From Variovorax beijingensis (GTDB taxonomy: Bacteria; Pseudomonadota; Gammaproteobacteria; Burkholderiales; Burkholderiaceae_C), in NCBI RefSeq assembly GCF_007828835.1, contig NZ_VIVL01000001.1, forward strand, positions 860,001 to 924,000: DNA of 64,000 nucleotides, read 5' to 3'. Under the pieces are notes generated by a model. The model was given only the letters and a program-made list of their open reading frames with translations, ran no database searches and had not been told where the DNA came from. Both the position numbers and the translations under genes were made by a program. Every line of letters begins with the position of its first letter. The stretch's first letter is position 1. Shown here piece by piece: positions 11,307-19,843 of this stretch.

Positions 11307-12895
11307 TGCCGCTGCCGGCAGCGGCCACGCTGCGCACCTCACCCGCCTTTTCCGCCGTGGGCCTGCTGCGCCTGCTGGGCTTTGCCTTCGCGGGCCTCGC
11401 GCAGGCCGCGGCCATTGCCTGGCCCGCGAACGGCCGGCCGCTGTGGTGGCTGCAGCTCTTTTCGCTGGCCGTGCTCGTCGGCCTGCTGGACTGGCTGCGC
11501 GCCGAAGGTGCGGGCTGGCGCCGCGCCGGGCTGCATGGTTGGCTCTTCTCGACCGCCTGGCTCACGGGCAGCTTCTGGTGGCTCTTCATCTCGATGCACA
11601 CCTACGGCGGGCTGGCGGCGCCGCTCGCGGCCATTGCGGTGCTGCTGCTGGCGGCCGCGCTCGGGCTGTATTACGCAGCGGCCTGCGCCTGGTTCGTGGT
11701 TCGCGGGCCGCGCGGGCCGGTGGCCGGCGCGGTGGTGTTCGCCGCGCTGTGGACGCTGGCCGAGCTCGTGCGCGGCAGCTGGTTCACCGGCTTTCCCTGG
11801 GGCGCGGGTGGCTATGCGCATGTCGAGGGGCCGCTGGCGGCCTGGGCGCCGTGGATCGGCGTGTACGGCATTGGCGCCGTTGCCGCGCTCGTGGCGGCGC
11901 TTGTCGCCCTGACCCGGCCCGCGCGCAGCATCGTGTTCGCGCAGGCCCTGGTGCTTGTCGCTGCCGGATTCGCCACGCCGCATCTCGTGGCACCGCTTTC
12001 CGGAGATGTGCAGGGCGCCAAGGGGTCGAGCGGCAAGCTGCAGCTCGCACTGCTGCAGGGCAACATCCCGCAAGACGAAAAATTCATTCCCGGCGGCGGC
12101 ATCGACCTGGCGCTGCGCTGGTATGGCGAACAGCTGCGCGATGCCAAGGCCTCGCTCGTGGTGACGCCCGAGACCGCATTGCCGCTGCTGCCGCAGCAAC
12201 TGCCCGCGGGCTACCTGGAGGCCATCCAGTCGCGCTACAGCCAAGGCTCGCAGGCCGCGATCGTCGGCCTGCCGCTGGGCGGCCAGGGCACCTACAGCAA
12301 CGCGGTGCTTGGCTTCCAGCCCGGCGCGGCGCAGCCCTACCGCTACAGCAAGCACCACCTCGTTCCGTTCGGCGAATTCATTCCGCCGGGTTTTCGCTGG
12401 TTCATCCGCATGATGAACATCCCGCTCGGCGACTTTGCGCGCGGCGGCCTGGCGCAGGCGCCCTTTGCCTGGCAGGGCCAGCGCATTGCGCCGAACATCT
12501 GCTACGAAGACCTGTTCGGCGACGAGATCGGCGCCAACTTCAAGGACCAGGCCACGGCGCCGACCATCCTGCTCAACGTGAGCAACATCGCGTGGTTCGG
12601 CAACTCGGTGGCCATCGACCAGCACCTGGCCATCTCGCGCATGCGCTCGCTCGAATTCGCGCGGCCGATGGTGCGGGCCACCAACACCGGCGCCACGGTG
12701 GTGATCGATGCAGAAGGCCGCGTCACGCACCAGCTGCCGCGCCTTACGCGCGGCGTGCTCGAGGCCTCGGTCGAAGGCCGCACGGGGCTCACGCCCTATG
12801 CGCGCTGGGTGGCGCCCTTCGGGCTGTGGCCGATCTGGATCGCGGCGATTGCCGTGGTGGCCATCGCCTTCGTGCTGCGCCGCCGCCGGGGCTGA
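11306..12895 (+). CDS. lnt: apolipoprotein N-acyltransferase
   Basis: The inner-membrane enzyme that adds the third acyl chain to lipoproteins. It has 529 residues: an N-terminal block of about six membrane helices, a periplasmic nitrilase-like domain and a final C-terminal helix (LWPIWIAAIAVVAIAFV). The catalytic triad is visible as E289 in VVTPETALP, K349 in YRYSKHHLVPFGE and C399 in NICYEDLFG. Translation is coupled to corC by a one-base overlap. The 3' end converges on the flavoenzyme gene with only 21 nt between stops. Confidence 0.95.
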   Translation: MPLPAAATLRTSPAFSAVGLLRLLGFAFAGLAQAAAIAWPANGRPLWWLQLFSLAVLVGLLDWLRAEGAGWRRAGLHGWLFSTAWLTGSFWWLFISMHTYGGLAAPLAAIAVLLLAAALGLYYAAACAWFVVRGPRGPVAGAVVFAALWTLAELVRGSWFTGFPWGAGGYAHVEGPLAAWAPWIGVYGIGAVAALVAALVALTRPARSIVFAQALVLVAAGFATPHLVAPLSGDVQGAKGSSGKLQLALLQGNIPQDEKFIPGGGIDLALRWYGEQLRDAKASLVVTPETALPLLPQQLPAGYLEAIQSRYSQGSQAAIVGLPLGGQGTYSNAVLGFQPGAAQPYRYSKHHLVPFGEFIPPGFRWFIRMMNIPLGDFARGGLAQAPFAWQGQRIAPNICYEDLFGDEIGANFKDQATAPTILLNVSNIAWFGNSVAIDQHLAISRMRSLEFARPMVRATNTGATVVIDAEGRVTHQLPRLTRGVLEASVEGRTGLTPYARWVAPFGLWPIWIAAIAVVAIAFVLRRRRG

Positions 12896-12916
12896 CCCGG
12901 CGGCGCCACTTGATCG

Positions 12917-14290
12917 TCAGGCTGTCGCCGGCACGGCCTTCACGGGCCAGTCGCGCAGCTTGCCCGGGTTCAGCAGGCCCAGCGGGTCGAAGCGCTTCTT
13001 CATCTCGATGACCTCGGGCGGCAGCGGTCCCCCCGCCTTGCCGTCTTCCACGATGTTCACGTGCGGATTGTTGATGTGCACGCCGTGTGCGCGGTGAATG
13101 TCGATGATCTCCGCGAGCCGCTCCTCGGTGCTGAAGCGCACCAGCTGGAGCCCGCTGCAGGTCATGAGCCCGGCCACGTTGCGGATGAACTCGGTGTGCA
13201 TCAGCACCTCGCCGCCGAACAATTGCTCCATTTCGATGATCTGCTCGACGTGCCGGCCCGGCACGAAGCCGCTCTGCAGGTAGGTGAGCGTCGGGTCGAC
13301 CTTCAGCGCATGCAGCGTGGTGTGGTTCCAGGTGAATTCCATCAGCGTGCGGTTGCTCTTCTGCACCTCGGCCGCGGTCCTGCGGTAGCTCGCCGTGCCG
13401 CCGTGCGCCTCGGCCAGCTGCAGCATCGCCGGCTCGCAGGATTCGGCCACCAGCGACAGCACCGTGTGGCAGCCTTTGGGCAGGTGTGCCGCAAGCTGTG
13501 CCAGGTGGTCCGGAATCGGCGCGGCGAAGAAGGCGATCTCCCGCTTCACGATGCCCGGCGCATTCGCGAGCTTGTCGGCGAAGTGCAGCGCGTCCGCAAA
13601 ATTGTCGAAGCTCACCAGCGTCTCGAGCCAGGGATGCGCGGGCGCGAGTGCGATCTCCAGCTCCAGCACCAGGCCGTTGGTGCCCCAGAGGTGGTGCATG
13701 CGCATGGCCTCGGCGCCGCGCAGCTCGACCATCTGCGGCTCGGGCTCGATGGTCATCGCGCGGATGCCGAGCACGTTGCCGGGCGCACCCAGCGGCCCGT
13801 AGTTGATGGAACCCACGCCGCCGAAGCCGCCGCCGAACAGGCCGCCGAGCGTGGCGCTGCGGTAGGTGGAGGGCATGCTGCGCATCTCCTGGCCCGAGGG
13901 CCTGGTCTGCTTCTCGAGTTCGCCCAGGCGGATGCCGGCCTGCGCACGGGCCACGCCGGGCTTCACCCACAGGAAGGCGTTGTAGCCCGTCATGTCGAGC
14001 ACCACGCCGCCCGCGAGCGGCGTGGTCTGGCCGTAGTTGCCGGTGCCGCTGCCGCGCAGGGTGATCGGCACGCCGCGGCGCGCGCAGGCGCCGACCACCG
14101 CGCGGATCTCGTCCTCGGTGCGCGGACGCACGGCCACGTCGGCGCGCTTGTCCTTCAGCTGGCGGTTCAGCACGGGGCTGAACCACGAGAAGTCCTGCGA
14201 CAGGCGCGTGACGCGGCCCTCGTCGGTGATCCAGTCGAGCTCGGGCAGTTCGAGCAGCAGCTGTTCGATGGCGGAAATGGAAGCATTCAT
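12917..14290 (-). CDS. FAD-binding oxidoreductase, GlcD/D-lactate dehydrogenase-like
   Basis: A 457-residue flavoenzyme of the PCMH/VAO type. The FAD-binding domain spans about residues 50-220 (PRTEDEIRAVVGACAR, TLRGSGTGNYGQ, the glycine-rich GGLFGGGFGGVGS). The C-terminal FAD-oxidase cap ends in the family signature MKKRFDPLGLLNPGKL. It resembles glycolate oxidase subunit GlcD and D-2-hydroxyacid dehydrogenases, but the substrate is open. It is the last gene of the minus-strand importer cluster, 11 nt downstream of the permease stop, so it probably oxidises the imported compound or a product of it. Confidence 0.82.
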   Translation of the reverse strand: MNASISAIEQLLLELPELDWITDEGRVTRLSQDFSWFSPVLNRQLKDKRADVAVRPRTEDEIRAVVGACARRGVPITLRGSGTGNYGQTTPLAGGVVLDMTGYNAFLWVKPGVARAQAGIRLGELEKQTRPSGQEMRSMPSTYRSATLGGLFGGGFGGVGSINYGPLGAPGNVLGIRAMTIEPEPQMVELRGAEAMRMHHLWGTNGLVLELEIALAPAHPWLETLVSFDNFADALHFADKLANAPGIVKREIAFFAAPIPDHLAQLAAHLPKGCHTVLSLVAESCEPAMLQLAEAHGGTASYRRTAAEVQKSNRTLMEFTWNHTTLHALKVDPTLTYLQSGFVPGRHVEQIIEMEQLFGGEVLMHTEFIRNVAGLMTCSGLQLVRFSTEERLAEIIDIHRAHGVHINNPHVNIVEDGKAGGPLPPEVIEMKKRFDPLGLLNPGKLRDWPVKAVPATA

Positions 14291-14301
14291 GGTCAAGGTT
14301 T

Positions 14302-15105
14302 TCAATCCTGGGAAAGTTCGCTCGCGTGCCACGAGCCCAGGGCCAGCCTGGTGAGCCAGGCCATCAGCACGAAGAGCGCGACGCCGGTCAGCGAGATCAA
14401 GAGCAAGGCCGCGAACATGCGCGGAATGTTGAGCTGGAAGCCGGCCTGGAGGATCTGGTAGGCCAGCCCCGCGCCGGAGCCGCCGGTGCCGGCCACGAAC
14501 TCGGCCACCACCGCGCCGATCAGCGCCAGGCCGCTCGAGATTCGAAGTCCGCCAAAGAAGTACGGCAGCGCGCTCGGAATGCGCAGCCGCACCAGCTGCT
14601 GCCAGCGCGTCGCGCGGTTGAGCTTGAAGTAGCTCTGCAGGTCGGGGTCGATGCTGCGCAGGCCGAGCGTGGTGTTGCTGATGATCGGGAACAGCGCCAC
14701 CAGCGCGGCGCACACTGTCATCGCCGCCACCGGGTTCTTCACCCAGATGATGATGAGCGGCGCCACCGCCACGATGGGCGTCACCTGCAGCAGCACCGCA
14801 TACGGAAAGAGCGCGGTCTCGATGCGCTTGCTCTGCACGAACAGGAACGAGATCAGCACCCCGGCCACGGTGGCCAGCAGGAAGGACAGCAGCGTGATCT
14901 TGAGCGTGACCAGCAATGCGTTGCCGAGTGGCGCCCAGTCGCTGACGAGCGTCTGCACCATGAGGAAGGGCGAGGGCACCAGGTAGGGCGGCAGCTCCAA
15001 GGCCACCACCATCCACTGCCACAGCGCAACCAGCACCACGCCGATGAGCACGGGGTAGAGCACGCGCTGCACGCGCGGCTGGCTCAGGAGGGGCGGGCTC
15101 TTCAT
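14302..15105 (-). CDS. ABC transporter permease (SsuC/TauC/ThiX type)
   Basis: A 267-residue inner-membrane permease with about six helices. The cytoplasmic EAA-like loop that docks the ATPase is seen in IPSALPYFFGGLRISSG followed by LALIGAVVAEFVAG, typical of nitrate/sulfonate/pyrimidine-type importers. Its start codon overlaps the ATPase stop (ATGA), so both are made together. With the next two genes it completes an importer. Confidence 0.92.
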   Translation of the reverse strand: MKSPPLLSQPRVQRVLYPVLIGVVLVALWQWMVVALELPPYLVPSPFLMVQTLVSDWAPLGNALLVTLKITLLSFLLATVAGVLISFLFVQSKRIETALFPYAVLLQVTPIVAVAPLIIIWVKNPVAAMTVCAALVALFPIISNTTLGLRSIDPDLQSYFKLNRATRWQQLVRLRIPSALPYFFGGLRISSGLALIGAVVAEFVAGTGGSGAGLAYQILQAGFQLNIPRMFAALLLISLTGVALFVLMAWLTRLALGSWHASELSQD

Positions 15106-15932
15106 CGTGCGTGCTCCTCGTCGGCCTGGCTGGCGCGCAGCAGGCTGTCCTGCAGGCGCCGGGCGTGGCGCGCGAATTCCGGCGTCACCATGAAGTCGGG
15201 CGTGCGCGGGTAGGGCTCGTCGATGTGGAACTGTTCCACCACGCGGCCCGGCCGCGCGGCCATCATCACCACGCGGGTCGACAGGAACACCGCCTCGTGG
15301 ATCGAGTGCGTCACGAAGATCACCGTGAGCTTCTTCTTGCGCCAGAGGTCGAGCAGGTCGGCGTCGAGCTTGTGGCGCGTGATCTCGTCGAGCGCGCCGA
15401 AGGGCTCGTCCATCAGCAGCAGGTCGGGCTGCGTGACGAGGCCGCGCGCGATCGACACGCGCATCTGCATGCCGCCCGAGAGCGCGCGCGGCAATGCATC
15501 GGCAAACTTCTCGAGCCCCACCAGCGCGAGCGATTCCATCACCCGCGCATCGGCCTCCTTGCGCGGCACGCCGGCCAGGTCGAGCGGCAGCCGCACGTTG
15601 GTACGCACGCTGGCCCACGGCATCAGCGTGGCCGACTGAAAGACGAAAGACAGCTTGTGCGGGCAGCTGTGGATCTCCGCCACAGGCTTGCGCCACACGA
15701 GCAGCCGCCCGTCGCTCGGCTCGAGCATGCCCGCCACCATCTTGAGCAGCGTGCTCTTGCCGCAGCCCGAAGGCCCGAGCAGCGTGACGAACTCGCCTTC
15801 GGCGATCGACAGGTCCACCGGCAGCAGCGCCTGCGTGCCGTTGGGATAGGTCTTCTCGGCCGAGAGCACTTCCACCGCGGGCACGGCAGGCACCGCGGGC
15901 GGCGCGAGGGTGTGGGGTTCGATGCGGTTCAT
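15102..15932 (-). CDS. ABC transporter ATP-binding protein (SsuB/TauB/ThiZ type)
   Basis: A 276-residue ATPase. Walker A is GPSGCGKST (53-61), the signature is LSGGMQMR, Walker B is LLLMDEPFGALDE and the switch histidine is in VIFVTHSIHEA. The first 20 residues are a Pro/Ala-rich lead. It belongs with permease 14302..15105 and receptor 15944..16930; it overlaps the former and is 11 nt after the latter. Substrate class cannot be told from the ATPase. Confidence 0.93.
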   Translation of the reverse strand: MNRIEPHTLAPPAVPAVPAVEVLSAEKTYPNGTQALLPVDLSIAEGEFVTLLGPSGCGKSTLLKMVAGMLEPSDGRLLVWRKPVAEIHSCPHKLSFVFQSATLMPWASVRTNVRLPLDLAGVPRKEADARVMESLALVGLEKFADALPRALSGGMQMRVSIARGLVTQPDLLLMDEPFGALDEITRHKLDADLLDLWRKKKLTVIFVTHSIHEAVFLSTRVVMMAARPGRVVEQFHIDEPYPRTPDFMVTPEFARHARRLQDSLLRASQADEEHAR

Positions 15933-15943
15933 GGATGGATGGC

Positions 15944-16930
15944 TCAGGGCAAAACCTTGGCGTCCTTCACGAACTCGGTGGTGTAGGTCTTGGCCAGCTC
16001 CACCTTCGCCGGGTCGAGCAGCTTGGCGGCGACGAGGAAGTCGTAGCTCGCCTTGGAACGTGCATCGGTGATCACGCCGATGCCGAGCTTGGCCGCATCG
16101 CCGCCGGTGACCATGCCCATTTCCTTGAGCTTGGCCACGCTGTAGGCCAGCTGGTCGTCGGTCATGTTGGGGTTGTCCTTCTTGATCAGCGCATTGGCGG
16201 GCGCCGGGTCGGCGAGGTAGCTCTTCCAGCCCTCGGCCGATGCCTTCACGAAGGCTTCCACCTGCTTGCTGCGGTCCTTGACGGTCTTTTCCATGCACGA
16301 CACCGTGGTGGCGTAAGCCGGGAAGCCGTGGTCGCTGAACATCAGCACCGTGCTCTTCACGCCGGCCTTCTGGATCGCGTAGGGCTCCGAGGTCAGGTAG
16401 CCCTGCTGCGCGGTGTTCTTGTCGGCCACGAAGGGCTGGATGTTGAAGGTGTAGGGGCGCGTCTGTTCGTCGGTGAAGCCGAACTTGGCCTTGAGCCAGG
16501 GCCAGTAGCCGCGGTTGGCCTGCGCGCCGATCAGCAGCGTCTTGCCCTTGAGGTCCTCGAACTTCTTGACGTCGTCGTGCGCGATCAGCACCTGCGGGTC
16601 CTTCTGGAAGAAGGCCGCCACGTTGACCACCGGCACGCCGCCTTCGCGCACCTGCATCATCTGGATGTCGCTCGAACCCATGATGCAGTCGGCCTGGCCC
16701 GCGGCCATCATCTGCGTGATGTTGACCTGCGGGCCGCCCATCTTGATGGTCACGTCGAGGCCGTGCTTCTTGTAGATGCCCAGCGCCACCGCCTGGTAGA
16801 AGCCGCCGTGCTCGGCCTGCGCGTACCAGTTGGTCATGTAGGTGAACTTGTCTTGTGCCTGGGCCGGTGCGGCAGCGGCGAACAGTGCGAGCGCGGCGGC
16901 GCCGGCCATGGAAAGAGCGAAGGAGCGCAT
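15944..16930 (-). CDS. NMT1/THI5-family ABC substrate-binding protein
   Basis: A 328-residue periplasmic receptor. A Sec signal peptide ends at about AQA-Q (residues 1-26). The mature part begins with FTYMTNWYAQAEHGGFYQA, the opening typical of the NMT1/THI5 group, in which relatives bind pyrimidine precursors of thiamine, sulfonates or nitrate. The motif YKKHGLDVTIKMGG and a central IGAQANRGYWPW follow. It lies downstream of creatininase- and CodA-like hydrolase genes, which points to a nitrogenous, probably cyclic, ligand; that is inference. Confidence 0.85.
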   Translation of the reverse strand: MRSFALSMAGAAALALFAAAAPAQAQDKFTYMTNWYAQAEHGGFYQAVALGIYKKHGLDVTIKMGGPQVNITQMMAAGQADCIMGSSDIQMMQVREGGVPVVNVAAFFQKDPQVLIAHDDVKKFEDLKGKTLLIGAQANRGYWPWLKAKFGFTDEQTRPYTFNIQPFVADKNTAQQGYLTSEPYAIQKAGVKSTVLMFSDHGFPAYATTVSCMEKTVKDRSKQVEAFVKASAEGWKSYLADPAPANALIKKDNPNMTDDQLAYSVAKLKEMGMVTGGDAAKLGIGVITDARSKASYDFLVAAKLLDPAKVELAKTYTTEFVKDAKVLP

Positions 16931-17003
16931 GGTGTGAACCTCTCGAAGGCTGGTGAAGGAAGGGGTGGAAGAACGGCGATGAAGCGGATGCAAGTAGCGC
17001 GCC

Positions 17004-17867
17004 TCAGGCGGCCTCGAACGACTGCTGGATGAAGCCCTGCTGGTGGCCGCGCTCCCAGGTGGCTTCCTCGCGCACGACCCAGCGCAGCGCATGCAGCTCG
17101 GTCAGCGCCTGTGCCCAGCTGCCTGCGAGCGTGTCCAGGATCTCTTCGCCCTGTTCGCGCGTGGCCGTGGTCGGGTCGCCGATCACACCGCTCGGGCCGA
17201 AGTCGCGCGCGGTCCAGGCGCAGGCCGGGCGGCCATCGGCCGACAGCAGCTTGATCGGAAACGGCGGCGGAAAGTTGGCGACGGCGCGTTCCATGTGCAC
17301 CGTCTCGGGCGCGAGCGCGAGCATCAGTGCGGTCTCGGAATGGCCGGCATGCATCGCGAGCTTCTTCTCCTGCTCGCTCACCTGCTTGCTGGCCGCGCTC
17401 GGCAGGCGCGACACGCCATGCGGCACCACCACGAAGTCGCCATGCCGCAGCCGCAGTTCGCGCGCCGCCATCTCCAGCACCTGCGGCTGGCCGCCATGGC
17501 CGTTGGCGAACAGCAGCTTGCGAAAGCCCGCGCGGTAGACCGACTCGCCGATCTCGGTCACGGTCGACAGGAGCGTGGTGCCGGTCAGCGTCATGGTGCC
17601 CGGAAAGTGCAGGTGCTCTTCCGACTTGCCATAGGTGATGGTGGGCAGCGCGAAGGCACGCACCTCGGCGGGCAGCTTCTCGAGCGCCTTGCCCATCACG
17701 CCCGAGGCGATCACGCTGTCGACCGAGCAGGGCAGGTGCGGGCCGTGCTGCTCGATGGCGCCGCAGGGCAGCACGATGACCGTGTTCTCGCGGTCGGGCA
17801 GCGCGGCGATTTCGGTCCAGCTCAGGTAGGGCAGGAAGCGGTGGGGCGGGATGTAGCCGTGGAGCAT
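17004..17867 (-). CDS. creatininase-family amidohydrolase
   Basis: A 287-residue protein of the creatininase fold. The metal ligands are visible: E39 and H41 in GAIEQHGPHLP, D50 in SVDS, H124 in NGHGGQ and E178 in HSET. The family opens cyclic amides or deformylates pyrimidines (creatininase, ArfB-type deformylases, MftE). It sits 15 nt downstream of a CodA-like gene and upstream of the importer genes. A role in the breakdown of an imported N-heterocycle or its formamide is likely; bona fide creatininase activity is not established by motifs alone. Confidence 0.85.
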   Translation of the reverse strand: MLHGYIPPHRFLPYLSWTEIAALPDRENTVIVLPCGAIEQHGPHLPCSVDSVIASGVMGKALEKLPAEVRAFALPTITYGKSEEHLHFPGTMTLTGTTLLSTVTEIGESVYRAGFRKLLFANGHGGQPQVLEMAARELRLRHGDFVVVPHGVSRLPSAASKQVSEQEKKLAMHAGHSETALMLALAPETVHMERAVANFPPPFPIKLLSADGRPACAWTARDFGPSGVIGDPTTATREQGEEILDTLAGSWAQALTELHALRWVVREEATWERGHQQGFIQQSFEAA

Positions 17868-17882
17868 GGGGGTCCTTGTTTG

Positions 17883-19157
17883 TCAGCGGGGAAGGAAGGG
17901 CGCCGCATCGCCATGTGTGACGCGGCCGTCGCGCAGCACCACGCGGGTGGCGCTGCGCGACGGCCAGCCATGGCGGTCGGCCTGGGTGAACAGCACGAGG
18001 TCGGCCTTGGCACCGGCCAGCGCGGGCGCCGCCGTGGCGGGGGCGCGCTGCAGCCAGTCGCCGCGGCACAGCGCCTGCGACCAGTCGTCGAAGGGATCGG
18101 CCAACTGCGCGGCGAGCGCGGCGGTGCCCAGCGCCTCGACCGGGTCGAAGCTGCCAAGGCGGCAGAACGGGTCTTGCACGTTGTCGCTTGCGAACAGCAG
18201 CGGGATGCCGCGCTTGCGCGCTTCCTTCACCAGCGTGAGGCCGCGCAGGCGCGGCGTGCGGCCCGTCACCGCGTCCTGCAGCAGCAGGTTGGTGGCGGGC
18301 AGCGAGACGATGGTGATCGGCGCGCTTGCGACGGCATCGAGCGTGGCAAGGGCCTCGGCCTCGGGCTGGGCGGCCAGCGCGCAGACGTGGCCGCAGACCA
18401 CGCGGCCCTCGAAGCCGATCTCGCGCAGGATGCGGGCGGTGGTTTGCAGGCCGACCGCCGCGGAATTCAGTTCTTCATCGACGTGCAGGTCGACGTCCAG
18501 ATCGCAGGCCTGCGCCGCCACCAGCAGGTTGCGCAGCGCGTTCTCGCTCCAGTTGGTGGAGTGCACGAAACCGCCGAGCAGCGCATGCGGCCCCGTGGCC
18601 TTCACCTGCCTGGCGAGCCGCAGAGCCTGCGCCGCGTCCTCGAACAGCGGCAGCTTGATCAGGCTGACCTGCTCCAGCCGCACCCTGCCGGCCCATTCCT
18701 GCGCGAGCTCGGCCATCACGGGCCAGGCCAGCGGCACCGCATCGGGCTCCCACCAGTCGACATGCGTGCGCAGCTGCGTGGTGCCGCATTCCCAGGCCCA
18801 CTGCAGGCCGCGTGCGGCGCGCTCGTGCACATCGGCGGACGTCCAGTGCACGCGGTCGGCCAGCATCGCATCGATGGCGCCGAGCAGGCCGGGCTGCACC
18901 TTTTTCATGCGCGGCAGCGTGAAGGCCTTGTCCAGGTGCGTGTGGGCGTCGACGAAGCCCGGCAGCACGAGCGTGCCGGCCAGGTCCCACGCTTCGGGGG
19001 AGGACCCGTCCTGGCCGGAAGCAGGCCGCAGCGACTGCACGCGCCCGGCCTCGAGCGCAATGCGCGCCAGCACCGGCACGCCGTCGCGCTCGGGCCAGCC
19101 GGCCGGCAGCAGCCAGCGCGGCAGGCACGCGTTGTCGAGCAGGGCGGGCGTCTTCAT
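17883..19157 (-). CDS. CodA-like amidohydrolase (cytosine deaminase family)
   Basis: A 424-residue amidohydrolase-superfamily enzyme. The metal motif is HTH at residues 72-74 (FVDAHTHLDKAF), followed by a CodA-type HVDEE, a CGHV histidine and the late metal aspartate in ASDNVQDPF. The layout follows E. coli cytosine deaminase, whose relatives deaminate cytosine, isocytosine, creatinine or similar rings. Its start overlaps the stop of the upstream flavodoxin-like reductase (ATGA). Together with the creatininase-like gene it suggests sequential ring deamination and opening. Confidence 0.83.
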   Translation of the reverse strand: MKTPALLDNACLPRWLLPAGWPERDGVPVLARIALEAGRVQSLRPASGQDGSSPEAWDLAGTLVLPGFVDAHTHLDKAFTLPRMKKVQPGLLGAIDAMLADRVHWTSADVHERAARGLQWAWECGTTQLRTHVDWWEPDAVPLAWPVMAELAQEWAGRVRLEQVSLIKLPLFEDAAQALRLARQVKATGPHALLGGFVHSTNWSENALRNLLVAAQACDLDVDLHVDEELNSAAVGLQTTARILREIGFEGRVVCGHVCALAAQPEAEALATLDAVASAPITIVSLPATNLLLQDAVTGRTPRLRGLTLVKEARKRGIPLLFASDNVQDPFCRLGSFDPVEALGTAALAAQLADPFDDWSQALCRGDWLQRAPATAAPALAGAKADLVLFTQADRHGWPSRSATRVVLRDGRVTHGDAAPFLPR

Positions 19158-19741
19158 GCGAAACGCGCCATTGCAGCGCCGACCCGTGCCATGAAACGCT
19201 TGAGCTGGGGCTCGGTCGCCACGTTCATGTGGTAGTGGGCGTGGTAGTCCACCTTGGCGCGCCGGCCCGTGAGCCGCAGCATGTAGCGCGTGACGATCTT
19301 GCGCGGCGGATCGCCCATGTACCAGGCCATCCAGCGCGGCCGCCCGTAGGTGACCACGGCGCTGATGCGCCGGATGTGCGTGAGCATCGGCTTCACGTGG
19401 GCCGGGTCGCTGATGTCGAAGGCCACCCCCGGCATGAAGAGCCGGTCGAAGTAGCCCTTGAGCATCGCGGGCAGGCCGAAACACCAGGTCGGAAAGCAGA
19501 ACACGAGGCCCTCGGCCCACTGCAGCCGCTCCACGTAGGGCTTGAGCGGCAGCTGGTTGGCCGGCACCTCGTGATAGCCGAGCCGCTCCTCGCGCGAGAG
19601 CACCGGATCGAAGCCCTCGGCATACAGATCGCAGTCGTCCACCTCGTGCCCGGCCGCGCGCAGGTTCTTCAGCACCTCCTGGTGCAGGGCGGCGTGAAAG
19701 CTGGTTTCGACCGGATGGCAGTAGACGACGAGCACGCGCAT
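19154..19741 (-). CDS. flavodoxin-fold NAD(P)H dehydrogenase
   Basis: A 195-residue flavodoxin-like reductase of the NQO1/KefF group. It opens with RVLVVYCHPVETSFHAALH, and the FMN/FAD-binding loops FPTWCFGLPAMLKGYFDR and VTYGRPRW are present. No signal peptide. It is the first gene of the cluster that continues through the CodA-like, creatininase-like, importer and GlcD-like genes, and is translationally coupled to the CodA-like gene. It probably supplies reduced flavin or reduces an intermediate; the actual substrate is unknown. Confidence 0.85.
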   Translation of the reverse strand: MRVLVVYCHPVETSFHAALHQEVLKNLRAAGHEVDDCDLYAEGFDPVLSREERLGYHEVPANQLPLKPYVERLQWAEGLVFCFPTWCFGLPAMLKGYFDRLFMPGVAFDISDPAHVKPMLTHIRRISAVVTYGRPRWMAWYMGDPPRKIVTRYMLRLTGRRAKVDYHAHYHMNVATEPQLKRFMARVGAAMARFA

Positions 19742-19791
19742 GAATTTGACCGCTTAATCAGAGCAAGTGGTCAGGTTATGCAAGCGACGTG

Positions 19792-19814
19792 CCAGTCCGG
19801 ATGCACCGGACTGG
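19792..19814. terminator. hairpin downstream of the MFS gene
   Basis: A perfect 9-bp stem CCAGTCCGG / CCGGACTGG with a 5-nt loop lies about 30 nt past the MFS stop, in the gap before the flavodoxin-reductase cluster. It lacks a T-run, so termination is only a possibility; it may also lie in the leader of the downstream cluster. Confidence 0.4.
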
Positions 19815-19843
19815 GGAGCGGGCGCTGCCCGCGGCAGTGGCGG

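Noticed and set aside
17043-19235. A 730-codon plus-strand open frame
   Set aside because: It is antisense to the creatininase-like and CodA-like genes, which have clear active-site motifs.
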